Source: Auriscalpium vulgare (Eukaryota; Basidiomycota; Agaricomycetes; Russulales; Auriscalpiaceae). From it: 64,000 nucleotides of DNA. Positions 55,301-64,000 of the stretch are shown here, in pieces. The notes beneath the pieces were generated by a model. The model saw only the letters and a list, made by a program, of their open reading frames with translations. It was not told the origin of the DNA and made no database searches. The position numbers and the translations under genes are program-made. The stretch covers positions 1,488,001 through 1,552,000 of the forward strand of contig JAHBBC010000012.1 of NCBI GenBank assembly GCA_019915015.1. Direction: 5' to 3'. Numbering within the stretch: the stretch's first letter is position 1; the number at the start of each line of letters is the position of its first letter.

Positions 55301-55860
55301 CGCATCCACCGGCCGGATTTTTGCCTCGCGGCGGGAGATTTTCCCAGCGGGAGAACAGCAGCACCGGGTTTTAGTTTGGCGTTGGCGTTGCCGAGGAGGG
55401 ATTTCAATTCTGCAGCCTTTCTCGCCGGTGAAGCACCGGTGCTCATGATTGTCGCCTGCCTTTGCAGCTGTGGGGCGGCCACCCCATACAGCCGCGTACG
55501 ACGTGTTCGGGAGATGTTTCGCGCTGCGACACTACCCGTGGGTGACATCGCATCGTGTTGGAGGTATTGTAGGGGCTGAGCGCTGGGCGCTGCACTGCCT
55601 CGAGCGGTGCTATCGCCTAGTCCGGAGGGGGGCAATCCTTCCTGCACGCGCACGATGGGCCGCGGACCCTTGAGATTTGATATGGGACGCGAAGGGCAGA
55701 GTGTGATGCTGGAGGACGGGTGAGATGCATCATCTGTCGAGACGTAGACGCCCAGCGCGTCGATAGCGCCAACTGGACAGGCGACGGTGGGAGACCTCAG
55801 TGACCAGGGAGAGTCATTCGCTGTGACATCAATGCCTAGACCTATGGCACGTAGAGACAT
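52352..55860 (-). CDS. Arrestin-like protein with long disordered C-terminus
   Basis: Probable alpha-arrestin-type adaptor. Start MSLRAIGLGIDVTAND at 55,860. After a 190-residue variable N-terminal part comes the beta-sandwich-like stretch RVEVDFVLSSDTFVQGQSLS, GHLTLRVRKC, AKVRVVGFECIPDEDARHVF, then HNLPFEMDLPVNPDGG. A second half follows across introns near 54,850-54,800 and 54,300-54,210 (KLKLTARLPRLSYFAGQRCY, VHIRICNDTSRAVRGIAIAL, TLRVTVTASSGAPGFTSDLS). The last exon (about 53,760-52,352) is 470 residues of Ser/Pro/Arg-rich sequence ending in a short coiled coil (VMDRVMMLEQRVRAQEAEAN). Alpha-arrestins usually link ubiquitin ligases to membrane cargo; no clear PPxY motif is evident, so that role is inference. 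The start and internal splice sites are moderately certain. Confidence 0.65.
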
Positions 55861-56601
55861 CGTGTGAGGGTTAGACGGAAATATGCCCGATTAGAGCAGT
55901 GCGGGGGGAGATGAGGAGGAGGAGAACACTGTCAGCCGCCATGTAAACGCCCAACATTGGAAGTTCGACCCACAACCGTCAGACCCGAACTCAATCCTGT
56001 GGTGTCCCTGTGGTGTCCCCTATCGTAGGCGGATTTGATGCGTGCACTACATTGCGGCTCTTGGGTGGCAGTGTGTGATGTAGCAGCGGCGAGAGAAGGG
56101 CAGGGTCTTGTGTGCTGCCTAGTACTGTTGTTTGATATACTATGGGACAACGAGATGGACTGCACGCTCTGATGAGACGTGTACGCAGAAAGTGATCAGC
56201 AACGAGAAGGACAACTCTTCGACATAGACATAGTCATGATCAATGCGGCCACGACGGCGTCGGATCGATCGAGCATAAGCATTTATTTAATCCGGCGCCG
56301 CGTTGGCCCGGTCGCTGGCCCCTGCATTCGATATTCAATATTCACTGTCCGCGCTCAGCGCTGCCTTCGCTCTGATCAAGACAAAATGACCAAAAAATGG
56401 TTATTACTATGCTACATGCATCATAACAGTACTGTATCGATATTGCGAAGGGAACAATAGTAGGAATCAGCGATAGCGACGAAACACGAACATGCATATG
56501 ATCAAGAGGACGAAAGTCACGAAACGAAATAATTTAATGCTTAAGTTGGCAAAGATGAGTTGTGCGCAAGAACGGCTCATGACCGACTGTATGGGACCCG
56601 A
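55861..56601. other. intergenic
   Basis: Promoter side of the arrestin-like gene and 3' side of the acetyltransferase gene. AT-rich between 56,220 and 56,560. No gene seen. Confidence 0.4.
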
Positions 56602-57678
56602 TTACCAGTGTCCAAGTCGAACGGCCCGCCGATCGAATCCAATTTCCAACCAGGGCTCAACTCCTTCCACCCTACGTTTCGAGTCGTCTAACCCAGCGAA
56701 TCCGACCCGATGGTAAACGCCAGCGGCCGCTGGGTTGTCATGCGCGACGAAGAGGACGACCGAACGCTTGTGCGACAGAAGTGCCTTGGTGACATGGCGC
56801 ACCAGACGCTCCGCGCACCCCCGCTTTCTCCAGCGAGGGTTCGTGTAAACCTTGGTTATACCCGCGACAGCGTCACTCTGCCTAGTGACGGCAACGATTG
56901 ACGCAATCTCCGCAGGTGCGCTCCCGAGGTTGGCTTGAAGGACCCAGATAAGGCCCTGGCGGATGAGGTACTTCGCCTCCTTGCGGGCTCGTTTCTCCGT
57001 CAGAACGAAGGGTTCCTATATATGAAGTCAGCCTTGATCTCGCCCAGCACTCGGAATGGGTCGACTGACTGATGTTGATGAGAAGCCGAAGCAGAGCTCA
57101 GCGACAGCAGAGATATCACTCTCTGTCGCGAGTCGTGGAAGATACGAGAGATCGGGAAAGATCGACAAGCACCGGTCAACGAATGTCTCCCGTGTGCAAT
57201 ACGTATGCTTGGCCGCGTAGTAGGGTTGCTCGTAGGCGGCGATGCCGGTGAGTTGCGACCAGTAGCGTGCGAAGAGTTTGGTCACGGGCTCTGGTGCAAA
57301 TATTGAGAACACCCGCTGCTGTCCGACGACAGGCAACAGGGCGCGAACGAGCTGTCCAACGCGGGGATAGAGGTAGTCGTGTGTGAGAGCATCGAATGGT
57401 GCGGTCGGCAAAATGAATATTGGGTACGATCCAAAGGGACCTTCAGTACAAGAGAGGATGAGGTCCAAGGTGGGATGGGTGTCGAGGGTGTGAAAGGTGG
57501 AGCAGGTCATCCACAGCTGGACGTCCTCGCCACCTTCGGTGTGCAGGGACTTGAGAGCATGTGGATACATGATGTTCGCCCGCCGTTCGTCTTGGCGCAA
57601 GACGTCCCACACCGACTGTGGAAGAACAGAGGCGTGCTTGTAAATGTTGACGACGTGTTGGGAGGTTGGGATAGGCAT
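56602..57678 (-). CDS. GNAT-family N-acetyltransferase
   Basis: Start MPIPTSQHVVNIYKHASVLP at 57,678. The N-terminal half resembles the fungal GNAT type that senses acetyl-CoA with an FR47-like C-terminal core. An intron (57,014-57,033 region) joins GFSSTS to EPFVLTEKRARKEAKYLIRQ. The acetyl-CoA-binding region is ITKVYTNPRWRKRGCAERLV (motif A, V..P..R.RG.A..L), followed by VVLFVAHDNPAAAGVYHRVG, the usual beta5-alpha5 signature. It ends RRAVRLGHW at 56,602. The substrate is unknown, and it is not near an obvious pathway. Confidence 0.82.
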
Positions 57679-58593
57679 GTCGAAGAGTGACTGAAGGAGA
57701 TGCGGAGAAGAAAGGATGATGGGGTACCAGCCGAATGCAATCCTTTATAAGACACTGCATGCAATTCACCGATGCACTTGGTAACCGGGCGTGTCGACTC
57801 GCCACCCAACCAAAGACTCATCGGCAGATCCAGACAGGCACTGGCCAAACGCGAGCATGATATCAAAGTCCTTCCGGATGGCTCCCACGTACCAGGACAA
57901 CGTTCTTGGAGTCGATGCAGTGCAATTTCGCCAAAAAGTACAAGGACTAGAACTCATAAGACGCATCAACACCGCTCCGGACAGATATGTCACTTACAGC
58001 ATGGGGATAGTGATCATAGGATTAACGGAGCTTGCTGAGAACGAGTCAGCACGGATTTCAGTTGACTACGGATCACCTGCGGCGCCCATGTGGATGTTCA
58101 TGAATGAGGACCTCCAGGACGATTCTAGGCTAGGAACGAATACGATGATGAGGCACCAAGTATGGTCAAGGGAAAAGAGCAAGTGGCAACGACCGGAACG
58201 CCGGTGAGCTTGACGCCCAAAGAGACGCCGAATACTCACAGCGGGAGCAGATGGGAGGCGTGTTCAACATGGGCGCAGGCACCGCAACGGAGCGAGAACG
58301 GGGGCAAGGAGCCGGAAGACCGAAGATGCGGTTCGTTTATTGGTTCGAAGTGATGAAGCGATGACTCGACGGCAAGCGAGTCAGAGCGCAGCACAGGCGG
58401 ACAACAGCGGCGAGACAAGATACGCAAGCGTCAGTGGAACGTACCCAGGCTGCATGGCCCATCATGGCAACGGACAGCCGCTGGCCACGGGCAATCGCGT
58501 GCGCCTGTGCGCCACGTTGCGGTCTGTTTGGCCCTGTTGCTCAGCACCTTTGGTTCCTAACACGCCCAAACACACTCACTAGTACCGCCCGCC
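57679..58593. other. intergenic between divergent genes
   Basis: A minus-strand TATAAA-like element at about 57,744-57,750 lies some 65 bases upstream of the acetyltransferase start. A 138-codon plus ORF (57,791-58,207) is open but lacks a domain and is not called. The right end contains the POP3 promoter. Confidence 0.4.
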
Positions 58594-59659
58594 ATGGCCG
58601 ATCGCATCGCAAAGTCCCATTCGAACATCTCTCAGCGCGCGCGCTCCCGTCTCAGCTTGGAGAGAAAGCCCGTCTTCAAGAGTGTTCTCGCCAACCCTTT
58701 CGCCGCCCAATGGTTGCTTCCCGACCCTCTTGTCCGGCTCTTACGCTGACGCAGCATACGTGATAGGCCGTCGCTCCCTCAAGACTTACAGAGCAGCATT
58801 CTGACTCAGATGCTCTCTCTATTTGTCGGCGTGGCTGCGTTTCACGGTCTCCGGGAGGAGGCCCACGTGAGGAAAAGACAACTGAAGCGGAAGCTGGAGC
58901 TGGAAGCGAAAGCTAAAATACCGCTCGCCGAGTTGACGACCGTCGGGGGGCTAGAAACACCTGCTGCACTCGAGGCCAGCCCATCGCATGCGGAGAACCT
59001 CGGTCTGTTGCCCGCTCTACCACTATCTCCTCCCAGTATCCTTCGATACATTGCCCTCGGCATCAATGAAGTCTCGAAGCGACTGGAGAATCAAGCTCGC
59101 CGGACCGCTCCTGCCCTGGTCGACGTCACCGCAGATGACCTGCGGCAACCTCCGCCCATCAAATATGTTTTTGTCTGCCAGGAGGATGTCAATCCCGCGG
59201 CACTGATTCGTCATATCCCGCAGCTTGTTGCGACCTGTAATTCCGCCCCTGCGCAGCCGGATCAATCGGACGCTCCATATGCACCTGTCAAAATTGTGCC
59301 CCTGTCCCGAGGAGCTGAAGCCACGCTAGCCACAGCTTTAGGCCTGCGACGTGTCGCAGTGATGGCTGTCGCCGTGAGTACCTCTGTGCATGTGTCACAT
59401 TGCTCGGCCCTGACAAGCGTCGCAACAGGATGGACTGCCTGGCCTCGTGGACGTGGAGCCGCTCCTTAATCGCGTCCCTCTATTACCCACTCTATCCATG
59501 CCTGGGACATCTATGGAACCAACACATATCAAGCAGCTGCGTACCACGGCGCCTAAAGACATGAAGGCCGCAAAAGAACTTAGGGCTGCGGGGAAAGCCG
59601 CGGCCAAGGGGAGGAAGAAGCTAAAGAGGGCCGGCTCGCAAGGGAGCTCTGGTGTGTGA
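58594..59659 (+). CDS. POP3: RNase P/MRP subunit POP3 (L7Ae-like)
   Basis: RNA-binding subunit of nuclear RNase P and RNase MRP, for tRNA 5' processing and rRNA maturation. Start MADRIAKSHSNISQRARSRL at 58,594; the first intron gives AAQW-PSLPQDLQSSILTQML. The L7Ae/POP3 core reads PIKYVFVCQEDVNPAALIRH, PQLVATCNSA, APVKIVPLSRGAEATLATAL and GLRRVAVMAVA. A second intron (59,374-59,430) leads to DGLPGLVDVEPLLNRVPLLP and a Lys-rich tail (KAAAKGRKKLKRAG), with the stop at 59,657-59,659. The block PVKIVPL..GAE..LA.ALG.RR is typical of fungal Pop3. Confidence 0.8.
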
Positions 59660-59959
59660 GTTTTTGCCATGGGCGATAAGGCTGCTCTCTACAATGGTTA
59701 CGTAGAGGAAAACAATACGTCCTGTGTCCCTACGACATCAACTGCGTATGTTGTGCAGAGAGAACCTAGTCACTAGCAATGACCAACAAAACAATACGTC
59801 CCGTGTCCCTACGACAACACCTGCGTATGTTGTGCAGAGAGAACCTACACAATCACTAGCATTGACGAACCGCTAAGGTCGTAAGGTTAGGTTTACGTGC
59901 GCCCACAAGCTGGCTCAAACCGAGCTGTTCGGTCGACGGCCGTCTCAGCTTCCCCGAAC
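59660..59959. repeat. 79-bp tandem direct repeat in the POP3-DCD1 intergenic space
   Basis: Two copies begin at 59,711 and 59,790 (AACAATACGTC...). They share most bases over about 75 positions, including GCGTATGTTGTGCAGAGAG, and differ by a few substitutions and a 4-base insertion (ACAA) in the second copy. It lies in the POP3 3' side or the DCD1 promoter. No ORF. Confidence 0.85.
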
Positions 59960-61437
59960 ATGTTCATCGCAATCATAGGAACTCAGCTCTCTGGGAAGGC
60001 CACGGTGGCCAACTACCTCCGGCTCAAGGGCTTTACGGCGGTGAGAATTGTGGATTCCGGCGTACCAGTGAAAGAAGAGGATGCGGAGGTGCCATGTTTT
60101 GCATCCGCTCGTCTTCAGCGCTCGGATCTGATTCCCATGATGCTTTGCAACAGTTCCTACGGTCTGATGGACTAGGTGGCCAGAGTCGTTCCTCCTCCTA
60201 TATATCAGATGCCGGTCCAGACCGCGACATCGACACACCATTTGATTCCGTCGCAGGGCTCGGTGCCCTGAACCTTCCCTCCAGTCCTGCTGCGGCTTCT
60301 CTTCAAACTACCCAGCGTGGACTCCATCAACCACTAAGTTTTTCATCAGCCGCCGACCTTCTGGATCATGTTACGAAGTACTGGCGCTCCAACTTTGTCA
60401 CGATTGACCTCAGAACTGCGGACGTACTGCAGTTGTTCTCGAAGCGCCCTTTTTTCTTGCTCATCAACATCGACGCACCCGTCCTTGTGCGTTTCGGCCG
60501 AGGGGGAAAGTGAGTTGACCGTTGCCATCTGATAGCTGGGCTTTAATGATCTGCTCAAGTACGCAGGCAGGATCCCTCGAAACGTTTATGCGCGCACACG
60601 ATTTGCAGCTCTACGGGCAGATACGAGGCGCCCACAGCGCCCTTCGCCACCCATCCTCACTTAACAGCATGCAGAAATATGTGAACATGCACGTGGTCAA
60701 TGATTTTGATTCGGTTCCCGCATTGTATGCGCACCTAGACGAGCTGGACATTACCGACCCAGATCGTCTGCGGCCAAGCTGGGACACGTACTTCATGGTA
60801 TCTTTCCTCTCACGAGGGGTGCGATGCTTGCTTCATCCATATCACTCTTTCGCAGACACTGGCATCGCTTGCGTCGATGCGATCGAACTGCATGAAACGT
60901 CGCGTCGGTGCCATCCTAGTCCGCGACAAACGCATAGTCGCCACAGGGTACGTACGCAACGGTGCTTCCCTGCGAATGATGGCCTTATGATCTGATAGCT
61001 ACAACGGAACACCCCGCGGTCTCACAAATTGTAACGAAGGCGGTTGCGCGCGCTGTAATAAGACAGCATCTCAGAAAGAAGCATGCCTGTGCCTACACGC
61101 GGAGGAGAACGCGCTTTTAGAGGCCGGCCGGGAACGTATCGGCGGCGGCGCCACCCTCTACTGCAATACGTGGGTGTCTAGCTCCTCGGATCTTAGGTCG
61201 CGACTTACGTAGAACTCAGGTGTCCCTGCCTAACATGCACCGTGAAGATCGTGCAAATGGGCGTTACAGAGGTCGTGTATAATTTGAGCTACAAGGTGTA
61301 CGTAGAGGCCCATCTTTCATTTTCACCGCAGTCGCTCACGGTGTTTCAGCGATGACCTCTCTGCCCGCATATTCCACGAAGCCGGGGTTCAGCTTCGGAG
61401 GCACGCACCTCCTCTGGTGGACACCGACTTAAGCTGA
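59960..61437 (+). CDS. DCD1: Deoxycytidylate (dCMP) deaminase
   Basis: Converts dCMP to dUMP, feeding thymidylate synthesis. Start [20 protein letters not shown] at 59,960, an N-terminal nucleotide-kinase-like extension known from fungal Dcd1. Later exons read [60 protein letters not shown] and [20 protein letters not shown]. The zinc and catalytic site is [13 protein letters not shown] with CPCLTC (after the intron near 61,160-61,220). It then gives [15 protein letters not shown] and [20 protein letters not shown], stopping at 61,435-61,437. The junction between about 60,050 and 60,180 is not resolved: the frame changes there and I could not choose one splice with confidence. Confidence 0.83.
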
Positions 61438-61481
61438 TCGTCACCCTTTTTCTGATCTCCATACCTATATCACATTGACGA

Positions 61482-64000
61482 CTATGTCGAGTCGTACCCT
61501 AATATGCGTTCTACGTTTACATGGATATTCCAAGGGTTGTCTTTCAAAAAAGCCACAGATCCCTCCACCTGCCCGGCAGTCGCAGACAGTGCCAGCCATA
61601 CTGCGTCTTCATTATTCCTCGCCATCGCGATGTACAGTTCTCGCGCACAACCCTGCAATTCTTCGTGAGCCTCGCAGTGCAGGAACCGTCGAAAAGCCAC
61701 TATCATCTCCCAGGTGGACCTGTCCTGGACACGCACGCCCTTCGCCGTGGCTGTCATGGTCCGCAAGATCGACCTGTAAAGCCTGTGCGACTGGGTATAG
61801 GCCGACTGCGTCCCCACTCTGCCGGGCCCCCGCCGAGTCAGCGCGCTGTGGGCATCCGCAGTGTCAAGCTGGCGTAGCATCTTAATGAACAATGGCCATA
61901 CGTCGTCCCAGATGCGTCGGAACATGAAAGACCCAACGTGAATGCCCAGTGTTTCGATGAGATGAGCGGCTGCAGTGACGACGAATGGTTCCTTGTCGCT
62001 GAGTCGGTTCAAGATATATGGCCATGCATGGTGAATAGAGGTCAGCAAGGCAGACTCAGGAAGCACAGGGACGGCAGATGAGAGGAGGGCCAAGATTTTG
62101 GACCGGATGAGAGCAGATTGGTGGGTCAGGAAGTATATGGAGCGTGAGACTATCTGTTTCGTCAGCGTCTGAGTCGAAGTGAGGGGAGGCTCTGCATTTG
62201 GGTCTGCCTGCTCATTTGCACCATCCCCGCCTTTTTCTTGCTGCACCTCAGGTTCTCCCCAAGCGCGGCGCGGCGCAGGACCATAGTCGGTGGTATCCTC
62301 TTCCACTTCGGGCTCCTTCTTGCGGGAAGCAAACCACCCAGCAAATGCATCCATCCGAGTATCGTCCGCTGGGGGTGCATCGATAGAGCTCTGGTCCTCC
62401 TCGCGAACGGCATGACTATCCTCGTCTTCTTCGACAACCTTCACCACTTCGCCCAAAATTTCCATTAAGCCATCCACCACGATCTCATATCCATGATACT
62501 CGTCCAACCGTTCGAAGCACTCTTCAACCACGTCGCCTGCCTTCTGGACGACGTCGTGTCCTATAAGTCGGACGAGCACAACGAGGACCTTCATCGCGTC
62601 CGTGTCGAGCCGCTGTCTGCTCAGACGCCGCGAGACTGCATCGAGCGCGTAATCGAAGTTTGACAGCAGCAGGTTCGCCGGCGATGCATAGGATGTGCTG
62701 GCCGTGACGAAGCTGAGGGCCGCGATGCCCGTGGCGGACAGGTGGGAATTCGGCGAAACGACAGAGTGAAGGATCGGGTAAAGGCCGTGGAGAAGAAGTG
62801 GCGTGAACCGTGCTTGTAGGATTCCAGAGCAGATTGACAGAAGTTGAAGAGATACCGAGGTGTGCAGAAAGGGCTCAGCTACTCGCTTCGCTTGAGCCGC
62901 AGTGTGGTGCCCGATACGCAGTGACTCGTCCAGGGTGATGAGTCCCTTAGTATGCTCGATGTCTGGATATGTGTCGGGCGGTTCAACCTGGGCTTCAAGC
63001 GGAGGCGTATCAATAGCCGAGTCCTCCCAGAGCTCGGCGATAATCCTGACGATCCCCCGAGCCACCTTCTCCGTCCTGCGCAAACGTCTGCCAGTTCGGA
63101 AATCGTTCAAACTCTGGTCCAGATTGATACGTCCGATACCCTCCAATAGCTGACACGCACACCAAAGTGCAGCCGTGGATTTTGAGTCCCTGTCCCTTTG
63201 GCCCACGCTCACGAACCACTCGACGGCAAAAAGGCCTTCCTCTCGCCCAGCAGCCCCAAGGGCTTTGAACATCCTCTCCAAGCTTTCTTGAGTAGAACGA
63301 GTCGCCACATGCATCAACGTCAGCTCGGGGAATGGCACAAGAGCAGGATCCCCGGAGTCATTCTCCAGCATCAGCTGCCCGGCCGAGGCAGCGGTGACGG
63401 TGACAACTGGAGTGTCAAACTCCAGCACAGAAAGCAATCGCCAGCCCCATTTCTCGATGCCACCCATGGGACCTAGGAGTGCTCCCAGGCCTGAAGATAT
63501 GGCTGAAACGGCACCTGAGTGTGACGAGTTATCGTCGTCCGATGGAACGGAGGCGAGATGACATATCGCTTCTATTTGACGTGCGACATGCTCGACCTTG
63601 GCATCGGAGTGGGATGGCAGTAGACGAGGAATGGCAGCGAGGCTGTCCCGTGTGATCTGTAGTAAGGCCTGCAGCAGCGGATGCCGCACCTTTGATGACG
63701 GACCCATGAGTTCTTCTAGAGCATGGTGGGCATGTGACGATACTGACACAAAAGTGGATTCCGATAGGGAAAGGATAAATGACAAGAGAAGAGGCTGGGC
63801 CTGGGGAAGGGTGAGAGACGTGGAAGCCAAGACCGACAAGGACAGGGAGGACAAGCCGATCAAAGCGCTGGGAGTTGGATGGGAGATAAGGGGCGTGAGG
63901 GTGTTGAGGGCGATCAACAATTGAGACGAGGTTGCGCGCAGCCATACCGAAGTACGCTTCACGTAGAATGCTCGATCGGGGGGAGGCGCTGTGTCGTCAG
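61482..64000 (-). CDS. TTI1: TTI1-like HEAT-repeat protein (5' end beyond window)
   Basis: Component of the TELO2-TTI1-TTI2 (TTT) co-chaperone that stabilises PIKK kinases such as TOR, ATM and ATR. The frame is open from the right window edge to the stop at 61,482, over 830 residues without an intron. Alpha-helical repeat segments run throughout. The C-terminal blocks LTKQIVSRSIYFLTHQSALI, KILALLSSAVPVLPESALLT and HHAWPYILNRLSDKEPFVVT, then AAAHLIETLGIHVGSFMFRR and IWDDVWPLFIKMLRQL, match fungal TTI1. The N-terminal part lies outside the window. An acidic, low-complexity loop near 62,160-62,460 is the least ordered part. Confidence 0.82.
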   Translation of the reverse strand, partial: DDTAPPPDRAFYVKRTSVWLRATSSQLLIALNTLTPLISHPTPSALIGLSSLSLSVLASTSLTLPQAQPLLLSFILSLSESTFVSVSSHAHHALEELMGPSSKVRHPLLQALLQITRDSLAAIPRLLPSHSDAKVEHVARQIEAICHLASVPSDDDNSSHSGAVSAISSGLGALLGPMGGIEKWGWRLLSVLEFDTPVVTVTAASAGQLMLENDSGDPALVPFPELTLMHVATRSTQESLERMFKALGAAGREEGLFAVEWFVSVGQRDRDSKSTAALWCACQLLEGIGRINLDQSLNDFRTGRRLRRTEKVARGIVRIIAELWEDSAIDTPPLEAQVEPPDTYPDIEHTKGLITLDESLRIGHHTAAQAKRVAEPFLHTSVSLQLLSICSGILQARFTPLLLHGLYPILHSVVSPNSHLSATGIAALSFVTASTSYASPANLLLSNFDYALDAVSRRLSRQRLDTDAMKVLVVLVRLIGHDVVQKAGDVVEECFERLDEYHGYEIVVDGLMEILGEVVKVVEEDEDSHAVREEDQSSIDAPPADDTRMDAFAGWFASRKKEPEVEEDTTDYGPAPRRAWGEPEVQQEKGGDGANEQADPNAEPPLTSTQTLTKQIVSRSIYFLTHQSALIRSKILALLSSAVPVLPESALLTSIHHAWPYILNRLSDKEPFVVTAAAHLIETLGIHVGSFMFRRIWDDVWPLFIKMLRQLDTADAHSALTRRGPGRVGTQSAYTQSHRLYRSILRTMTATAKGVRVQDRSTWEMIVAFRRFLHCEAHEELQGCARELYIAMARNNEDAVWLALSATAGQVEGSVAFLKDNPWNIHVNVERILGYDST

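Noticed and set aside
57791..58207. 138-codon plus ORF between the acetyltransferase and POP3
   Set aside because: No domain, no splice support and a weak start context. Left as intergenic.

Overview
This window is nuclear DNA of a filamentous fungus, most likely a mushroom-forming basidiomycete (Agaricomycetes). The genes are dense, lie on both strands, and are cut by many short GT-AG introns of about 45-90 bases. The gene families (F-box proteins, LaeA-like methyltransferases, ABCC transporters, a GDP-fucose transporter, classical homeodomain factors) fit this group. I see no rRNA or tRNA gene.

Layout. 1-2.7 kb: 3' part of an ABCC multidrug transporter. 3.0-5.0 kb: HxxxD acyltransferase. 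5.9-9.6 kb: a divergent pair, a GDP-fucose-type nucleotide-sugar transporter and a type II membrane O-fucosyltransferase-like protein, sharing one 352-bp promoter. 11-12.3 kb: ketopantoate reductase. 13.2-14.8 kb: xylose-reductase-like aldo/keto reductase. 15-17.7 kb: PB1-domain protein. 19.6-21.4 kb: F-box protein. 21.8-24.5 kb: two tandem paralogous homeodomain genes.

24,672-35,032 is a complete, very young Ty3/Gypsy chromovirus of 10,361 bp. Its two 298-bp LTRs differ at one base, and a 5-bp target duplication (CATAA) flanks it. It carries gag-protease, then an in-frame UGA, then RT-RNase H-integrase-chromodomain, then a third long ORF of 780 codons with no recognisable function. It landed between two convergent genes, in their shared 3' intergenic space.

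35.1-64 kb is housekeeping territory: a UTP17/WDR75-like ribosome-biogenesis WD40 protein, a LaeA-like methyltransferase, a GNL1-like circularly permuted GTPase, an AIF/AMID-like flavoprotein, a coiled-coil protein, VTA1 (ESCRT), a short-chain dehydrogenase, an arrestin-like protein, a GNAT acetyltransferase, POP3 (RNase P/MRP), dCMP deaminase and the 3' part of TTI1.

Most striking observation. The retrotransposon, coding regions included, is packed with perfect or nearly perfect short inverted repeats, roughly one every 30-40 bases. Stems reach 8-11 uninterrupted pairs, and compound stems reach 16. Host genes read the same way do not show this. The LTRs hold a row of five adjacent hairpins, the pol-ORF3 junction holds four, and the gag/pol UGA is followed eight bases later by one. 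ORF3 also appears to share a CxxC module with the gag ORF. I think this element is the unusual system in the window. The counts are by eye, and a codon-preserving shuffle test would be decisive.
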